Shown here: piece by piece, positions 48,584 to 56,178 of the stretch | Layout of the letters: the number at the start of each line of letters is the position of its first letter | How positions within the stretch are numbered: the first letter of the stretch is position 1 | DNA from: Niveispirillum sp. SYP-B3756 | Lineage (GTDB): Bacteria; Pseudomonadota; Alphaproteobacteria; Azospirillales; Azospirillaceae | Direction of reading: 5' to 3' | Assembly (NCBI RefSeq): GCF_009495745.1 | Contig: NZ_WIDQ01000012.1 | Span: 1 to 64,000, forward strand | Length of the DNA stretch: 64,000 nucleotides | Notes under the pieces: generated by a model | What the model was told of the DNA's origin: nothing | Database searches by the model: none | The model's input: the letters and a program-made list of their open reading frames with translations, nothing else | Program-made: the position numbers and the translations under genes

Positions 48584-49726
48584 TCAGAAGGCGGTGGGTA
48601 TGGCGCGCTGGCCAACAATGGTCAACCCATAGCCTTCGAGGCCCACCACCGTCTTTTTGGTATTGCTCAGCAAAACCATCTCCCGCACGCCCAGATCGTT
48701 GAGGATCTGCGCGCCGATCCCATAGTCGCGCAATTCGCCCGACAGTTCCAGATTGCCGTCATCGACATTGCGCACACGGTCAGCCAGAGAGAATGGCTGG
48801 GCGTCGCGCATCACCACGACCACGCCACGATCCTCCCCGGCGATGGTGCGCAATGCCCCTTCCAGGCCGCCGCGCGGACCATGGCGGGTATCCCCCAACA
48901 GATCCTTGACGATATCCAGCGAATGCATCCGCACCGGCACCGGGCCGGGGGCGGCGACATCGCCCTTCACCAGGGCGATATGTTCCGCCCCGCTCATCCG
49001 GTTGCGATAGATCACCATTTCGAAGCGGCCGCCGAAATGGCTTTCCAGCGTGGTGCGATAGCTGCGCTCGACAATGGTTTCGGTGCGGCGGCGATAGGCG
49101 ATCAGGTCAGCGATGGTGCCGATCTTCAGCCCGTGCAGCTGGGCAAACTTCACCAGATCCGGCATCCGGGCCATGGTGCCATCGTCATTCATGATCTCGC
49201 AGATCACGCCCGACGGGTTCAGCCCGGCCAGCCGGGCGAAATCGACCGAGGCTTCCGTATGGCCGGCGCGCACCAGCGTGCCGCCATCGCGGGCCAACAG
49301 CGGGAAGACATGACCCGGCGTCACGATATCGCGCGGGTCAACATTGCGGTCGATGGCCACCTGAACCGTGCGAGCGCGGTCAGCGGCGGAAATGCCGGTC
49401 GTCACCCCTTCCCGCGCCTCAATCGACACGGTGAAGGCGGTCTGGTGGCGGGTACCATTCTGCTGCGCCATCAGCGGCAGGCGCAGCCGTTCGATCTGCT
49501 GGCTGTCCATGGTCAGGCAGATCAGGCCGCGGCCATAGCGGGCCATGAAATTGATCGCCTCCGGCGTCGCCATCTGGGCGGGGATGACCAGATCGCCCTC
49601 ATTCTCCCGGTCCTCATCATCAACCAGGATGAACATGCGGCCCTGGCGGGCCTCTTCGATCAGTTCTTCGGTGCTGCTCAGCACCGCGCGGTCATCCGGC
49701 GGCAAACGGGATTCGGGAGCGGACAT
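48584..49726 (-). CDS. ribB: 3,4-dihydroxy-2-butanone 4-phosphate synthase with degenerate GTP cyclohydrolase II domain
   Basis: 380 aa, RibBA layout. The N-terminal RibB domain (about 15-215) is intact: FILVDDEDRENEGDLVIPAQ, DIVTPGHVFPL and GHTEASVDFARLAG. The C-terminal RibA-like domain (about 225-375) lacks the zinc-binding cysteines: the segment after VPVRMHSLDIVKDLLGD has none of the CxxC pattern expected at GTP cyclohydrolase II active sites. This matches the 'RibBX' variant described in Proteobacteria. It should supply only the butanone phosphate, and a separate RibA is expected elsewhere. It lies 2 nt after the ribE stop. Confidence 0.93.
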   Translation of the reverse strand: MSAPESRLPPDDRAVLSSTEELIEEARQGRMFILVDDEDRENEGDLVIPAQMATPEAINFMARYGRGLICLTMDSQQIERLRLPLMAQQNGTRHQTAFTVSIEAREGVTTGISAADRARTVQVAIDRNVDPRDIVTPGHVFPLLARDGGTLVRAGHTEASVDFARLAGLNPSGVICEIMNDDGTMARMPDLVKFAQLHGLKIGTIADLIAYRRRTETIVERSYRTTLESHFGGRFEMVIYRNRMSGAEHIALVKGDVAAPGPVPVRMHSLDIVKDLLGDTRHGPRGGLEGALRTIAGEDRGVVVVMRDAQPFSLADRVRNVDDGNLELSGELRDYGIGAQILNDLGVREMVLLSNTKKTVVGLEGYGLTIVGQRAIPTAF

Positions 49727-49728
49727 TT

Positions 49729-50319
49729 TCAGCCTTCTTTTCCAACCAGACGGGCGACATAACGCGCCAGCATATCGACTTCCAGATTGACCCGCGCCCC
49801 GGCCCCGATCTGGCCGAAGGTGGTCTCCTGCGCGGTATGGGGGATGATGTTCACGCCGAACACATCGCCCTCAACCTCGTTCACGGTCAGGGAGACGCCA
49901 TTCAGCGCCACCGAGCCCTTGGCCGCAATATAACGGGCCAGATTGGCCGGGGCCTGGAAGCGCCAGCGGTGGCTGTCACCATCCGGCGTCACCGACAGCA
50001 CGGTGACGATGCCATCGACATGGCCATAGACCAGATGGCCCCCCAGCTCATCCCCCAGCTTCAGGGAACGTTCCAGGTTGACGGGCGTGCCCACCACCCA
50101 ATCGCCCACCGTCGTCTTGGCGATGGTCTCCGCTGACACATCGACGCGGTAAGCGCCGGCCAGCTTCTCAATGACCGTCAGGCAAACACCGTTGGACGCG
50201 ATGGACGCGCCCATTGCCACCTGCGACAGGTCATAGCGGGTCTCGATCGTCAGGCGAAGATCGCCACGATGCTCGATGTCGGCAATCCGGCCGATGTCGG
50301 TGATGATGCCTGTAAACAT
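49729..50319 (-). CDS. ribE: Riboflavin synthase alpha chain
   Basis: 196 aa with two lumazine-binding barrels. The first opens MFTGIITDIGRIADIEH and contains ASNGVCLTVIE. The second contains KGSVALNGVSLTVNEVEGD. It dismutates two lumazines into riboflavin as a homotrimer. It sits 91 nt after ribD and is followed directly by ribB. Confidence 0.97.
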   Translation of the reverse strand: MFTGIITDIGRIADIEHRGDLRLTIETRYDLSQVAMGASIASNGVCLTVIEKLAGAYRVDVSAETIAKTTVGDWVVGTPVNLERSLKLGDELGGHLVYGHVDGIVTVLSVTPDGDSHRWRFQAPANLARYIAAKGSVALNGVSLTVNEVEGDVFGVNIIPHTAQETTFGQIGAGARVNLEVDMLARYVARLVGKEG

Positions 50320-50410
50320 GCGAATAAATTAGGTCGATAAGGCGCAAGTTGCGAGCGGGATTTCTCTGCGGTTCACGCATGGCCCCGCTGTGCAGACACG
50401 CCCTTGTCCC

Positions 50411-51562
50411 TCAACGGGACCGGGACACGGCACGGCGATAGCGTTCCAGCAGATCATCGCCCAGCGGCAGCACATCCACCCGCCGGAAACGCAACGCATC
50501 GGCCAGATCGTCAATGCCGAAACCGGCGGCCGCCCCAAGCCCGTCGCCGCCAATGACCATCGGTGCCCGGAACCATTCCAGCCGATCCACCTCCCCCGCC
50601 CGCAGCAGGGAAGCGGCCAGCCGCGATCCACCTTCGGCCAATACCCGTGTCACTCCCCGCGTTGCCAAGGCGCGCAGGGCGGCAGCGATGCCGATTTCGC
50701 CGGGGGTTTCCGGTTCAATCTCAATCAGTTGTACGCCGCAATCGATGAAAGCCTGCGCCCGCGCTGCCTCCGCCCCGTGGCGCAGGGTAACGATCCAGGT
50801 CGGCACCCTGGTCGCCTGCCGCACCAGCTTGGCTGTCAGCGGCAGACGCAGGCGGGTATCCAGCACCACCCGCACCGGCGAGCGATCTTCCAGCCCCGGC
50901 AGGCGGCAGGTCAGTTCCGGATCATCGGCCAGGGCCGTGCCGATCCCCACCATGATGGCATCATGGTTTGCGCGCAGGCGATGCCCCTGCTCGCGCGCCA
51001 GAACCCCGGTGATCCATTGGCTGTGACCGCTGCGGGTGGCGATACGGCCATCCAGGCTGGTGGCCATTTTCAGGCTGACCATTGGCTTGGCATAGCGGAT
51101 GCGGTTGATGAAACCTTCGTTGAGGGTCTCCGCCTCCGCCGCCATCAGGCCGACATCCACCTGAATACCGGCTTCCCGCAGCCGGCGGATGCCACCGCCG
51201 CAGACGCGTGGATCGGGGTCTTCGCAGGCCACCACCACCCGCGCCACCCCGGCGGCGATCAGCGCCTCCGAACAGGGTGGGGTCTTGCCATGATGGTTGC
51301 AGGGCTCCAGGCTGACATAGGCGGTGGCCCCGCGCGCCGCCGCCCCGGCCTGGGCCAAAGCCTGGGTTTCCCCATGCGGCCGCCCGCCGGATGCGGTAAC
51401 CGCCTGGCCCAGCACCTGACCATCCTTAACGATAAGGCAGCCCACCGACGGGTTGGGCCATACCCGGCCCAGCCCCGTTTCAGCCAGGGCCAGGGCGGAC
51501 GCCATATGGGCGTGGTCCGCCGGCGAAAAACCAGGTGCCGGCATCGGCGAAGTTCCACTCAC
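50411..51562 (-). CDS. ribD: Bifunctional riboflavin deaminase-reductase RibD
   Basis: 383 aa. The GTG start overlaps the nrdR stop by 4 nt. The N-terminal deaminase (about 10-150) has the zinc motif [10 protein letters not shown] and [18 protein letters not shown]. The C-terminal reductase domain (about 160-380) includes [20 protein letters not shown] and a NADPH-binding [14 protein letters not shown]. It carries out the second and third steps of riboflavin synthesis. Confidence 0.96.
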   Translation of the reverse strand: MSGTSPMPAPGFSPADHAHMASALALAETGLGRVWPNPSVGCLIVKDGQVLGQAVTASGGRPHGETQALAQAGAAARGATAYVSLEPCNHHGKTPPCSEALIAAGVARVVVACEDPDPRVCGGGIRRLREAGIQVDVGLMAAEAETLNEGFINRIRYAKPMVSLKMATSLDGRIATRSGHSQWITGVLAREQGHRLRANHDAIMVGIGTALADDPELTCRLPGLEDRSPVRVVLDTRLRLPLTAKLVRQATRVPTWIVTLRHGAEAARAQAFIDCGVQLIEIEPETPGEIGIAAALRALATRGVTRVLAEGGSRLAASLLRAGEVDRLEWFRAPMVIGGDGLGAAAGFGIDDLADALRFRRVDVLPLGDDLLERYRRAVSRSR

Positions 51563-52026
51563 TCAGGGGTAAGCACATCGGTGCGGAGGGTTTCAACGAA
51601 CTGGTTGAAATCCGTCGCCTCCCGAAAATCTTTATAAACAGAGGCATAGCGGATATAGGCGACCTTATCGAGCGCCTTCAGGCTGTCCATCACCATGGCG
51701 CCGATCTGGGTCGCCGGAATTTCCGTCTCCCCGGAACTTTCCAGCTGACGGACTATGGAGTTGACCACCCGGTCGATCCGGTCTGCATCCACCGGGCGCT
51801 TGCGCAGGGCGATGCGCATGGAGCGCAGCATCTTTTCCCGATCAAACGGCTCCCGCGCGCCGGAGCTTTTCACCACGGTCAATTCGCGCAGCTGTACCCG
51901 CTCGAATGTCGTGAACCGGGCACCACAGGACGAGCAGAAACGCCGCCGCCGAATGGCCGAATTATCCTCGGTCGGTCGGCTGTCCTTCACCTGGGTATCG
52001 TCATTCCCGCAGAACGGGCAGCGCAT
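51559..52026 (-). CDS. nrdR: Transcriptional repressor NrdR
   Basis: 155 aa. The N-terminal zinc ribbon has [10 protein letters not shown] and [16 protein letters not shown]. The ATP-cone domain follows ([20 protein letters not shown]). NrdR represses ribonucleotide reductase genes according to (d)ATP. TGGAGG precedes the ATG. Being first in the rib operon, between glyA and ribD, is the usual alphaproteobacterial order. Confidence 0.97.
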   Translation of the reverse strand: MRCPFCGNDDTQVKDSRPTEDNSAIRRRRFCSSCGARFTTFERVQLRELTVVKSSGAREPFDREKMLRSMRIALRKRPVDADRIDRVVNSIVRQLESSGETEIPATQIGAMVMDSLKALDKVAYIRYASVYKDFREATDFNQFVETLRTDVLTPE

Positions 52027-52083
52027 ACGAAGCCTCCATTCATCCCTGTATTTTATTTTAATTCATTGGTGCGCAAAACAAAA

Positions 52084-52108
52084 CCGCGCCCTGTATAGCA
52101 GGGCGCGG
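52084..52108 (-). terminator. Terminator of glyA
   Basis: 10-bp stem CCGCGCCCTG/CAGGGCGCGG with a 5-nt loop. On the minus strand it is followed by TTTTGTTTTG. It lies between glyA and nrdR, leaving about 55 AT-rich nt for an nrdR promoter. Confidence 0.8.
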
Positions 52109-52119
52109 TGTCGTTCACA

Positions 52120-53409
52120 TTACAGGTTCGGATAGATCGGGAACTGGCGGCACAGCGCCTGTACCCGTTCGCGCACCCGGGATTCCGCCGCGCTGTTATC
52201 GCCATTGCTGACGGCCAGTGCGTCCAGCACCTCAACGATCATGTCGCCGATCTGCGCGAACTCGGCCGTGCCGAAGCCACGTGTCGTGGCTGCCGGGCTG
52301 CCCAGACGCACGCCCGACGTAACGAAGGGCTTTTCCGGATCGAACGGCACGCCGTTCTTGTTGCAGGTCATGCCGGCATTTTCCAGCGCATGTTCCGCCG
52401 CTTTGCCGGTCAGCTTCTTCGGGCGCAGGTCCACCAGCACGATATGGCTGTCGGTGCCGCCGGAAACGATATCCAGACCACCGGCCACCAGCCGTTCCGC
52501 CAGCACCTTGGCGTTGGCGACAACATTGGCGGCGTAAGTCTTGAACTCCGGCCGCAGTGCCTCACCAAAGGCCACGGCCTTGGCGGCGATGACATGCATC
52601 AGCGGACCGCCCTGCAGGCCAGGGAACACGGCAGAGTTGATCTTCTTACCCAAATCCAGATCATTGGACAGGATCATGCCGCCACGCGGACCGCGCAGCG
52701 TCTTATGGGTGGTGGTGGTCACCACATGGGCGTGCGGCAGCGGATCGGGATAGACGCCAGCGGCGATCAGACCCGCATAATGGGCCATATCCACCATGAA
52801 ATAGGCGCCGATCTCGTCGGCGATCTTGCGGAAACGGGCAAAATCAATGGCGCGCGGATAGGCGGAACCGCCAGCGATGATCAGCTTGGGCTTATGTTCG
52901 CGCGCCTTAGCCTCCAGATCATCATAATCGATCAGGTGGGTGTCGCGGGTCACCCCGTAGGAGACGACCTTGAACCACTTGCCGGACTGGTTGGCCGGCG
53001 CACCATGGGTCAGGTGACCACCGGCGGCCAGATCCATACCCATGAAGGTGTCGCCCGGCTGCAGCAGGGCCATGAACACCGCCTGGTTGGCCTGGGCACC
53101 GGAATGCGGCTGCACATTAACATATTCACAACCAAACAGCTTCTTGGCGCGCTCAATAGCAAGCTGTTCGGCGATATCGACATATTCACAACCGCCATAA
53201 TAGCGCTTGCCCGGATAGCCTTCTGCGTACTTGTTGGTGAGGACGGAGCCCTGGGCTTCCAGCACGGCGGCGGAAACGATGTTCTCCGAGGCGATCAGCT
53301 CAATCTGTTCCTGCTGCCGGGCCAGCTCCTTGGCAATGCCCTGATACAGGTCGGGATCGGCGGCGGCCAGCCGGTCGGAAAAGAAGGGGGAACCCTGAAT
53401 GCTGTCCAT
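52120..53409 (-). CDS. glyA: Serine hydroxymethyltransferase
   Basis: 429 aa, full length. Family features: [39 protein letters not shown], and the PLP lysine in [16 protein letters not shown]. It interconverts serine and glycine, charging tetrahydrofolate with a one-carbon unit. It is 38 nt after rpiB on the same strand, as in many alphaproteobacteria. Confidence 0.98.
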   Translation of the reverse strand: MDSIQGSPFFSDRLAAADPDLYQGIAKELARQQEQIELIASENIVSAAVLEAQGSVLTNKYAEGYPGKRYYGGCEYVDIAEQLAIERAKKLFGCEYVNVQPHSGAQANQAVFMALLQPGDTFMGMDLAAGGHLTHGAPANQSGKWFKVVSYGVTRDTHLIDYDDLEAKAREHKPKLIIAGGSAYPRAIDFARFRKIADEIGAYFMVDMAHYAGLIAAGVYPDPLPHAHVVTTTTHKTLRGPRGGMILSNDLDLGKKINSAVFPGLQGGPLMHVIAAKAVAFGEALRPEFKTYAANVVANAKVLAERLVAGGLDIVSGGTDSHIVLVDLRPKKLTGKAAEHALENAGMTCNKNGVPFDPEKPFVTSGVRLGSPAATTRGFGTAEFAQIGDMIVEVLDALAVSNGDNSAAESRVRERVQALCRQFPIYPNL

Positions 53410-53447
53410 GATCGTCTGATCCTCAACAGTAGGAAAGGCCGCCGGGT

Positions 53448-53909
53448 TCAGCCCAGCATGGCCACGCGGCGGGCATGACGCCCGCCTTCGAATGGGGTGG
53501 CAAAGAAGGTGGCGACAATGTCCTTCACCACCTCAATACCGGTGGTGCGGGCACCCAGCACCAACACATTGGCATCATTGTGCAAACGGGTCAGCCGCGC
53601 ATCCGTCGGGCTGTGGCACAGGGCAGCGCGCACGTGGCGATGGCGGTTGGCGGCAATGGAAATACCGATGCCGGTACCGCAGATCAGCACGCCCTGCACG
53701 GCGCGCCCGTCGGCCAGGGCAGCGGCTACCGCATCGGCATAGGTGGGATAATCGACCGAGGCGCTGCCATCGGTACCCAAATCCAGCACCGTATGACCCA
53801 GATCGCGCAGCTGGGCGGCAATCTGGGCCTTCAGCTCCGGCCCCGCATGATCGGACGCAATCGCAATCGTCAGCGCGCCTGCCAGGGTGCCAATTGCCTC
53901 GCCATTCAT
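53448..53909 (-). CDS. rpiB: Ribose 5-phosphate isomerase B
   Basis: 153 aa. Features: [36 protein letters not shown], and the catalytic cysteine in [27 protein letters not shown] is also typical. It interconverts ribose and ribulose 5-phosphates. First gene of rpiB-glyA. GGAATAAGGTGGCACC precedes the ATG. Confidence 0.96.
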   Translation of the reverse strand: MNGEAIGTLAGALTIAIASDHAGPELKAQIAAQLRDLGHTVLDLGTDGSASVDYPTYADAVAAALADGRAVQGVLICGTGIGISIAANRHRHVRAALCHSPTDARLTRLHNDANVLVLGARTTGIEVVKDIVATFFATPFEGGRHARRVAMLG

Positions 53910-54399
53910 GGTGCCACCTTATTCCAGTACCATATCCGCGCCCCAATGCGGGACCAACAGGGTAAAACACCCCAGAGTTTGGGGGTATCTGACGCAGGCG
54001 ACCCTAGCAGATGGTTTCCCACAGCACCAGAACCGGCGAACGAATGGGAGAGCAAGCCCGCCCTGCCCCCGGCGCTTGCCTGCGAGCGGGCCGACGGCCG
54101 CGTTGGGGTGCAAGAAACCCCGAGTCGTAATTAGTTGGGAATTGATATCTATCATGCACCCGCATGACAAATTGCCGAAGGGTCGGACCGCTATAACATA
54201 GGATATAGGCCTACTACAGTTGGACCGTGGCGGCAGTAGCAGAAGGTCCAACCTGACTGTTTCACCAAGGTGTTATATAAACTTTGACACAACAACAGCA
54301 GCAAGTAATCTAAACAATGATACCGATGTTTCCCGTTGACATAATTTCACCGCCGTGCGAAGCGAAAACATCGCTGGGCGCAATTTGGGAAAAGACACA
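53910..54399. promoter_or_regulatory. Divergent region rpiB / mucR
   Basis: 490 nt without a gene. For rpiB (minus strand), TTGTCA (complement of 54165-54170) and TATCAA (complement of 54142-54147) are 17 nt apart, implying a leader of about 230 nt. A closer GCTAGGGT-type -10 near 54010 is an alternative. For mucR, see the separate promoter entry. The mucR half is AT-rich, as expected for an autoregulated MucR target. No riboswitch was recognised. Confidence 0.4.
54253..54281 (+). promoter_or_regulatory. Promoter candidate for mucR
   Basis: CTGACT (54253-54258) and TATAAA (54276-54281) are separated by 17 nt, about 119 nt upstream of the mucR start. Just upstream lies a 7-bp inverted repeat TTGGACC/GGTCCAA (54220-54251). 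Confidence 0.4.
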
Positions 54400-54843
54400 A
54401 TGACCGATCAGCTGGGTAATGAGCTGCAGACAGGCGATCTTCTGCGGATGACGGCAGAAATCGTTTCTGCCTATGTCGGCAAGAACACGTTACAGACACA
54501 GCAGCTCCCGGAAGTGATCAACGCGGTTTACTCCACGCTTACCGGACTTCAGGGCGCACCTCAGGAAGCGACGGTGGAGCCGGCGCGTCCAGCCGTGCCA
54601 ATCAAGCGTTCTGTGACGCCTGAATATATCATCTGCCTGGAAGATGGTAAGAAGTTGAAGATGCTGAAGCGGCATCTGCGTTCCACCTACGACATGACAC
54701 CGGATGAATACCGGATCAAGTGGGGCCTGCCGCCAGACTATCCCATGGTGGCGCCGAACTATGCTGCGCAGCGGTCGGAGTTTGCCAAGAAAATCGGCCT
54801 GGGTCGGGGGTCATCGGTGCGTGCTGGCCGTCGTCGCGGCTGA
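54400..54843 (+). CDS. mucR: MucR family transcriptional regulator
   Basis: 147 aa from the ATG at 54400 (GGGAAAAG upstream). The C-terminal Ros/MucR zinc-finger domain is clear: EYIICLEDGKKLKMLKRHLR, STYDMTPDEYRIKWGLPPDY and PMVAPNYAAQRSEFAKKIGL, with a basic tail. MucR proteins are global, H-NS-like regulators of exopolysaccharide, motility and cell-cycle genes in alphaproteobacteria. The N-terminal half probably mediates oligomerisation. Single gene with a strong terminator. Confidence 0.94.
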   Translation: MTDQLGNELQTGDLLRMTAEIVSAYVGKNTLQTQQLPEVINAVYSTLTGLQGAPQEATVEPARPAVPIKRSVTPEYIICLEDGKKLKMLKRHLRSTYDMTPDEYRIKWGLPPDYPMVAPNYAAQRSEFAKKIGLGRGSSVRAGRRRG

Positions 54844-54923
54844 CACGGCTATTGCCCCCAGTGGGGAACTGGTTTCCTGATCAGAAACCATCGTCAAGAT
54901 GATAAGTTCAGTCCTGGCAGTAA

Positions 54924-54957
54924 AAAGGGCCGCCCTGGAGTTCCAGGGCGGCCCTTT
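54924..54957. terminator. Bidirectional terminator mucR / grxD
   Basis: Perfect 16-bp stem (54924-54939/54942-54957, AGGGCCGCCCTGGA with its complement) between convergent mucR and grxD, with A/T tracts on both sides. Confidence 0.88.
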
Positions 54958-54978
54958 ATCATTTACCTGATTGGAAGA

Positions 54979-55317
54979 TCAGGCGGCATCGCCGAAAGCG
55001 ACACCCTTGTCCTGCAGCAGTTCCTGCAGCTCGCCCGCCTCGTACATTTCGCGGACAATGTCACAGCCGCCAACAAATTCACCCTTCACATAAAGCTGGG
55101 GAATCGTCGGCCAGTTGCTGAATTCCTTGATGCCCTGGCGCAGAGCGGGATCGACCAGGATATCGATGCCCTTGAACTTGACACCCAGCTGGCTCAGCAC
55201 CTGCACAACGGCAGCGGAGAAACCGCACTGCGGGAACACCGGCGTCCCCTTCATATACAGCAAAACGTCGTTATCAGCGATGTCACGCTTGATGCGCTCG
55301 GCAACCGTCTGGTCCAT
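54979..55317 (-). CDS. grxD: Monothiol glutaredoxin, Grx4 family
   Basis: 112 aa. The monothiol active site is PQCGFSAAVVQ, with KGTPVFPQCGFS and WPTIPQLYVKGEFVGGCDIV typical of Grx4/GrxD. These proteins bind a [2Fe-2S] cluster with glutathione and deliver Fe-S clusters, often with BolA. A bolA gene usually precedes it in alphaproteobacteria; the 339 nt upstream here hold none. Confidence 0.96.
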   Translation of the reverse strand: MDQTVAERIKRDIADNDVLLYMKGTPVFPQCGFSAAVVQVLSQLGVKFKGIDILVDPALRQGIKEFSNWPTIPQLYVKGEFVGGCDIVREMYEAGELQELLQDKGVAFGDAA

Positions 55318-55656
55318 CTAGAGAACCCCTTAGCTGGTGATGCTTTTGCAGATCAATAACCAAGACGCAGAATATATGCTACTAGAATCGATAAATACCA
55401 AAAATGCATAGCTGAACCGAATTAGCCGCACAATAAAGGCGTACTCCTTGATCACAATTGCTCACATGGGTGGCCCGGGCGGCGTTCAGTGTTTGGCTCT
55501 GGCAGCATCCTGGAAACCATAAAATATACTGAAATGTTGGAAATCAGCCATCGCTGAGAACTGAATCAATATCTGATCCGCAGCGCCGCAGAAATTGCCG
55601 CCCCCCCGAGACTGATGGGCATTGATCAGAGCCGGCGGCCGGGATCAATGCCGCTC
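55318..55656. other. Intergenic region upstream of grxD
   Basis: 339 nt without a gene, AT-rich at 55340-55440. A hairpin with perfect 10-bp arms GGCATTGATC/GATCAATGCC (55618-55652) follows the stop of the DUF6702 gene on the minus strand and may be its terminator, though it lacks a U-tract. Confidence 0.45.
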
Positions 55657-56178
55657 TCACCGATCAAACGTCACATTCTCCGCCTTGTCCTGGCCGTTGA
55701 AGGTCAGGGTGCGGATATGGGCCGGGTCGCCATCGGCCATGTCGAAATTCACCTGATTAAGCTGGGTGCGGAAGACATCGCGCAGGATGCCATCCTCCAC
55801 CGCCAATGCTTTGGGCGGGGCCGGCAGGGCCAGTTCCTGATAGACGAAGATGTGATCGCCCTCCAGCTCGGCCCCCAGCAGCTTCAGGGACAGGGGCTTG
55901 CCCCCCAGCGGGGTCAGGCTGAAACGGGCCTCGACATACAGCGCCAGCTTGGCCTGATCCTCCAGCCTGGACAGGTCCGGGGTGGCGATACCCGCCTGCT
56001 GGCTCAGCGCCACCTCCGCATCATGGGCGTGCAGCTTATGCTCCACCTCCAGAAGTTTAGCCGCAGCGTTCCAGCGCACCAGCGTCAGGGATGACTTGGC
56101 CCGGTGGGCCTGGGCCGGCAAGGCGGCGGCCAGCAGCAGGCCACCGCCCATCAGGGCCAACAGGGACCGGCGCCTCAT
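55657..56178 (-). CDS. Exported DUF6702-like protein
   Basis: 173 aa with a signal peptide (RRRSLLALMGGGLLLAAALPAQA-HR). The mature part is a beta-rich domain beginning HRAKSSLTLVRWNAAAKLLE then VEHKLHAHDAE, typical of DUF6702 periplasmic proteins of unknown function. Its ATG overlaps the stop of the M1 peptidase gene (4 nt), so the two are translationally coupled and probably work together. Confidence 0.75.
   Translation of the reverse strand: MRRRSLLALMGGGLLLAAALPAQAHRAKSSLTLVRWNAAAKLLEVEHKLHAHDAEVALSQQAGIATPDLSRLEDQAKLALYVEARFSLTPLGGKPLSLKLLGAELEGDHIFVYQELALPAPPKALAVEDGILRDVFRTQLNQVNFDMADGDPAHIRTLTFNGQDKAENVTFDR

Noticed and set aside
50320-50410. Possible FMN riboswitch in the riboflavin operon
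   Set aside because: The gaps before ribE and nrdR are short, and none of the conserved RFN-element strings could be recognised.
54336-54341. TTGACA close to mucR as its -35 element
   Set aside because: No acceptable -10 lies 16-18 nt downstream; the CTGACT/TATAAA pair upstream is better.
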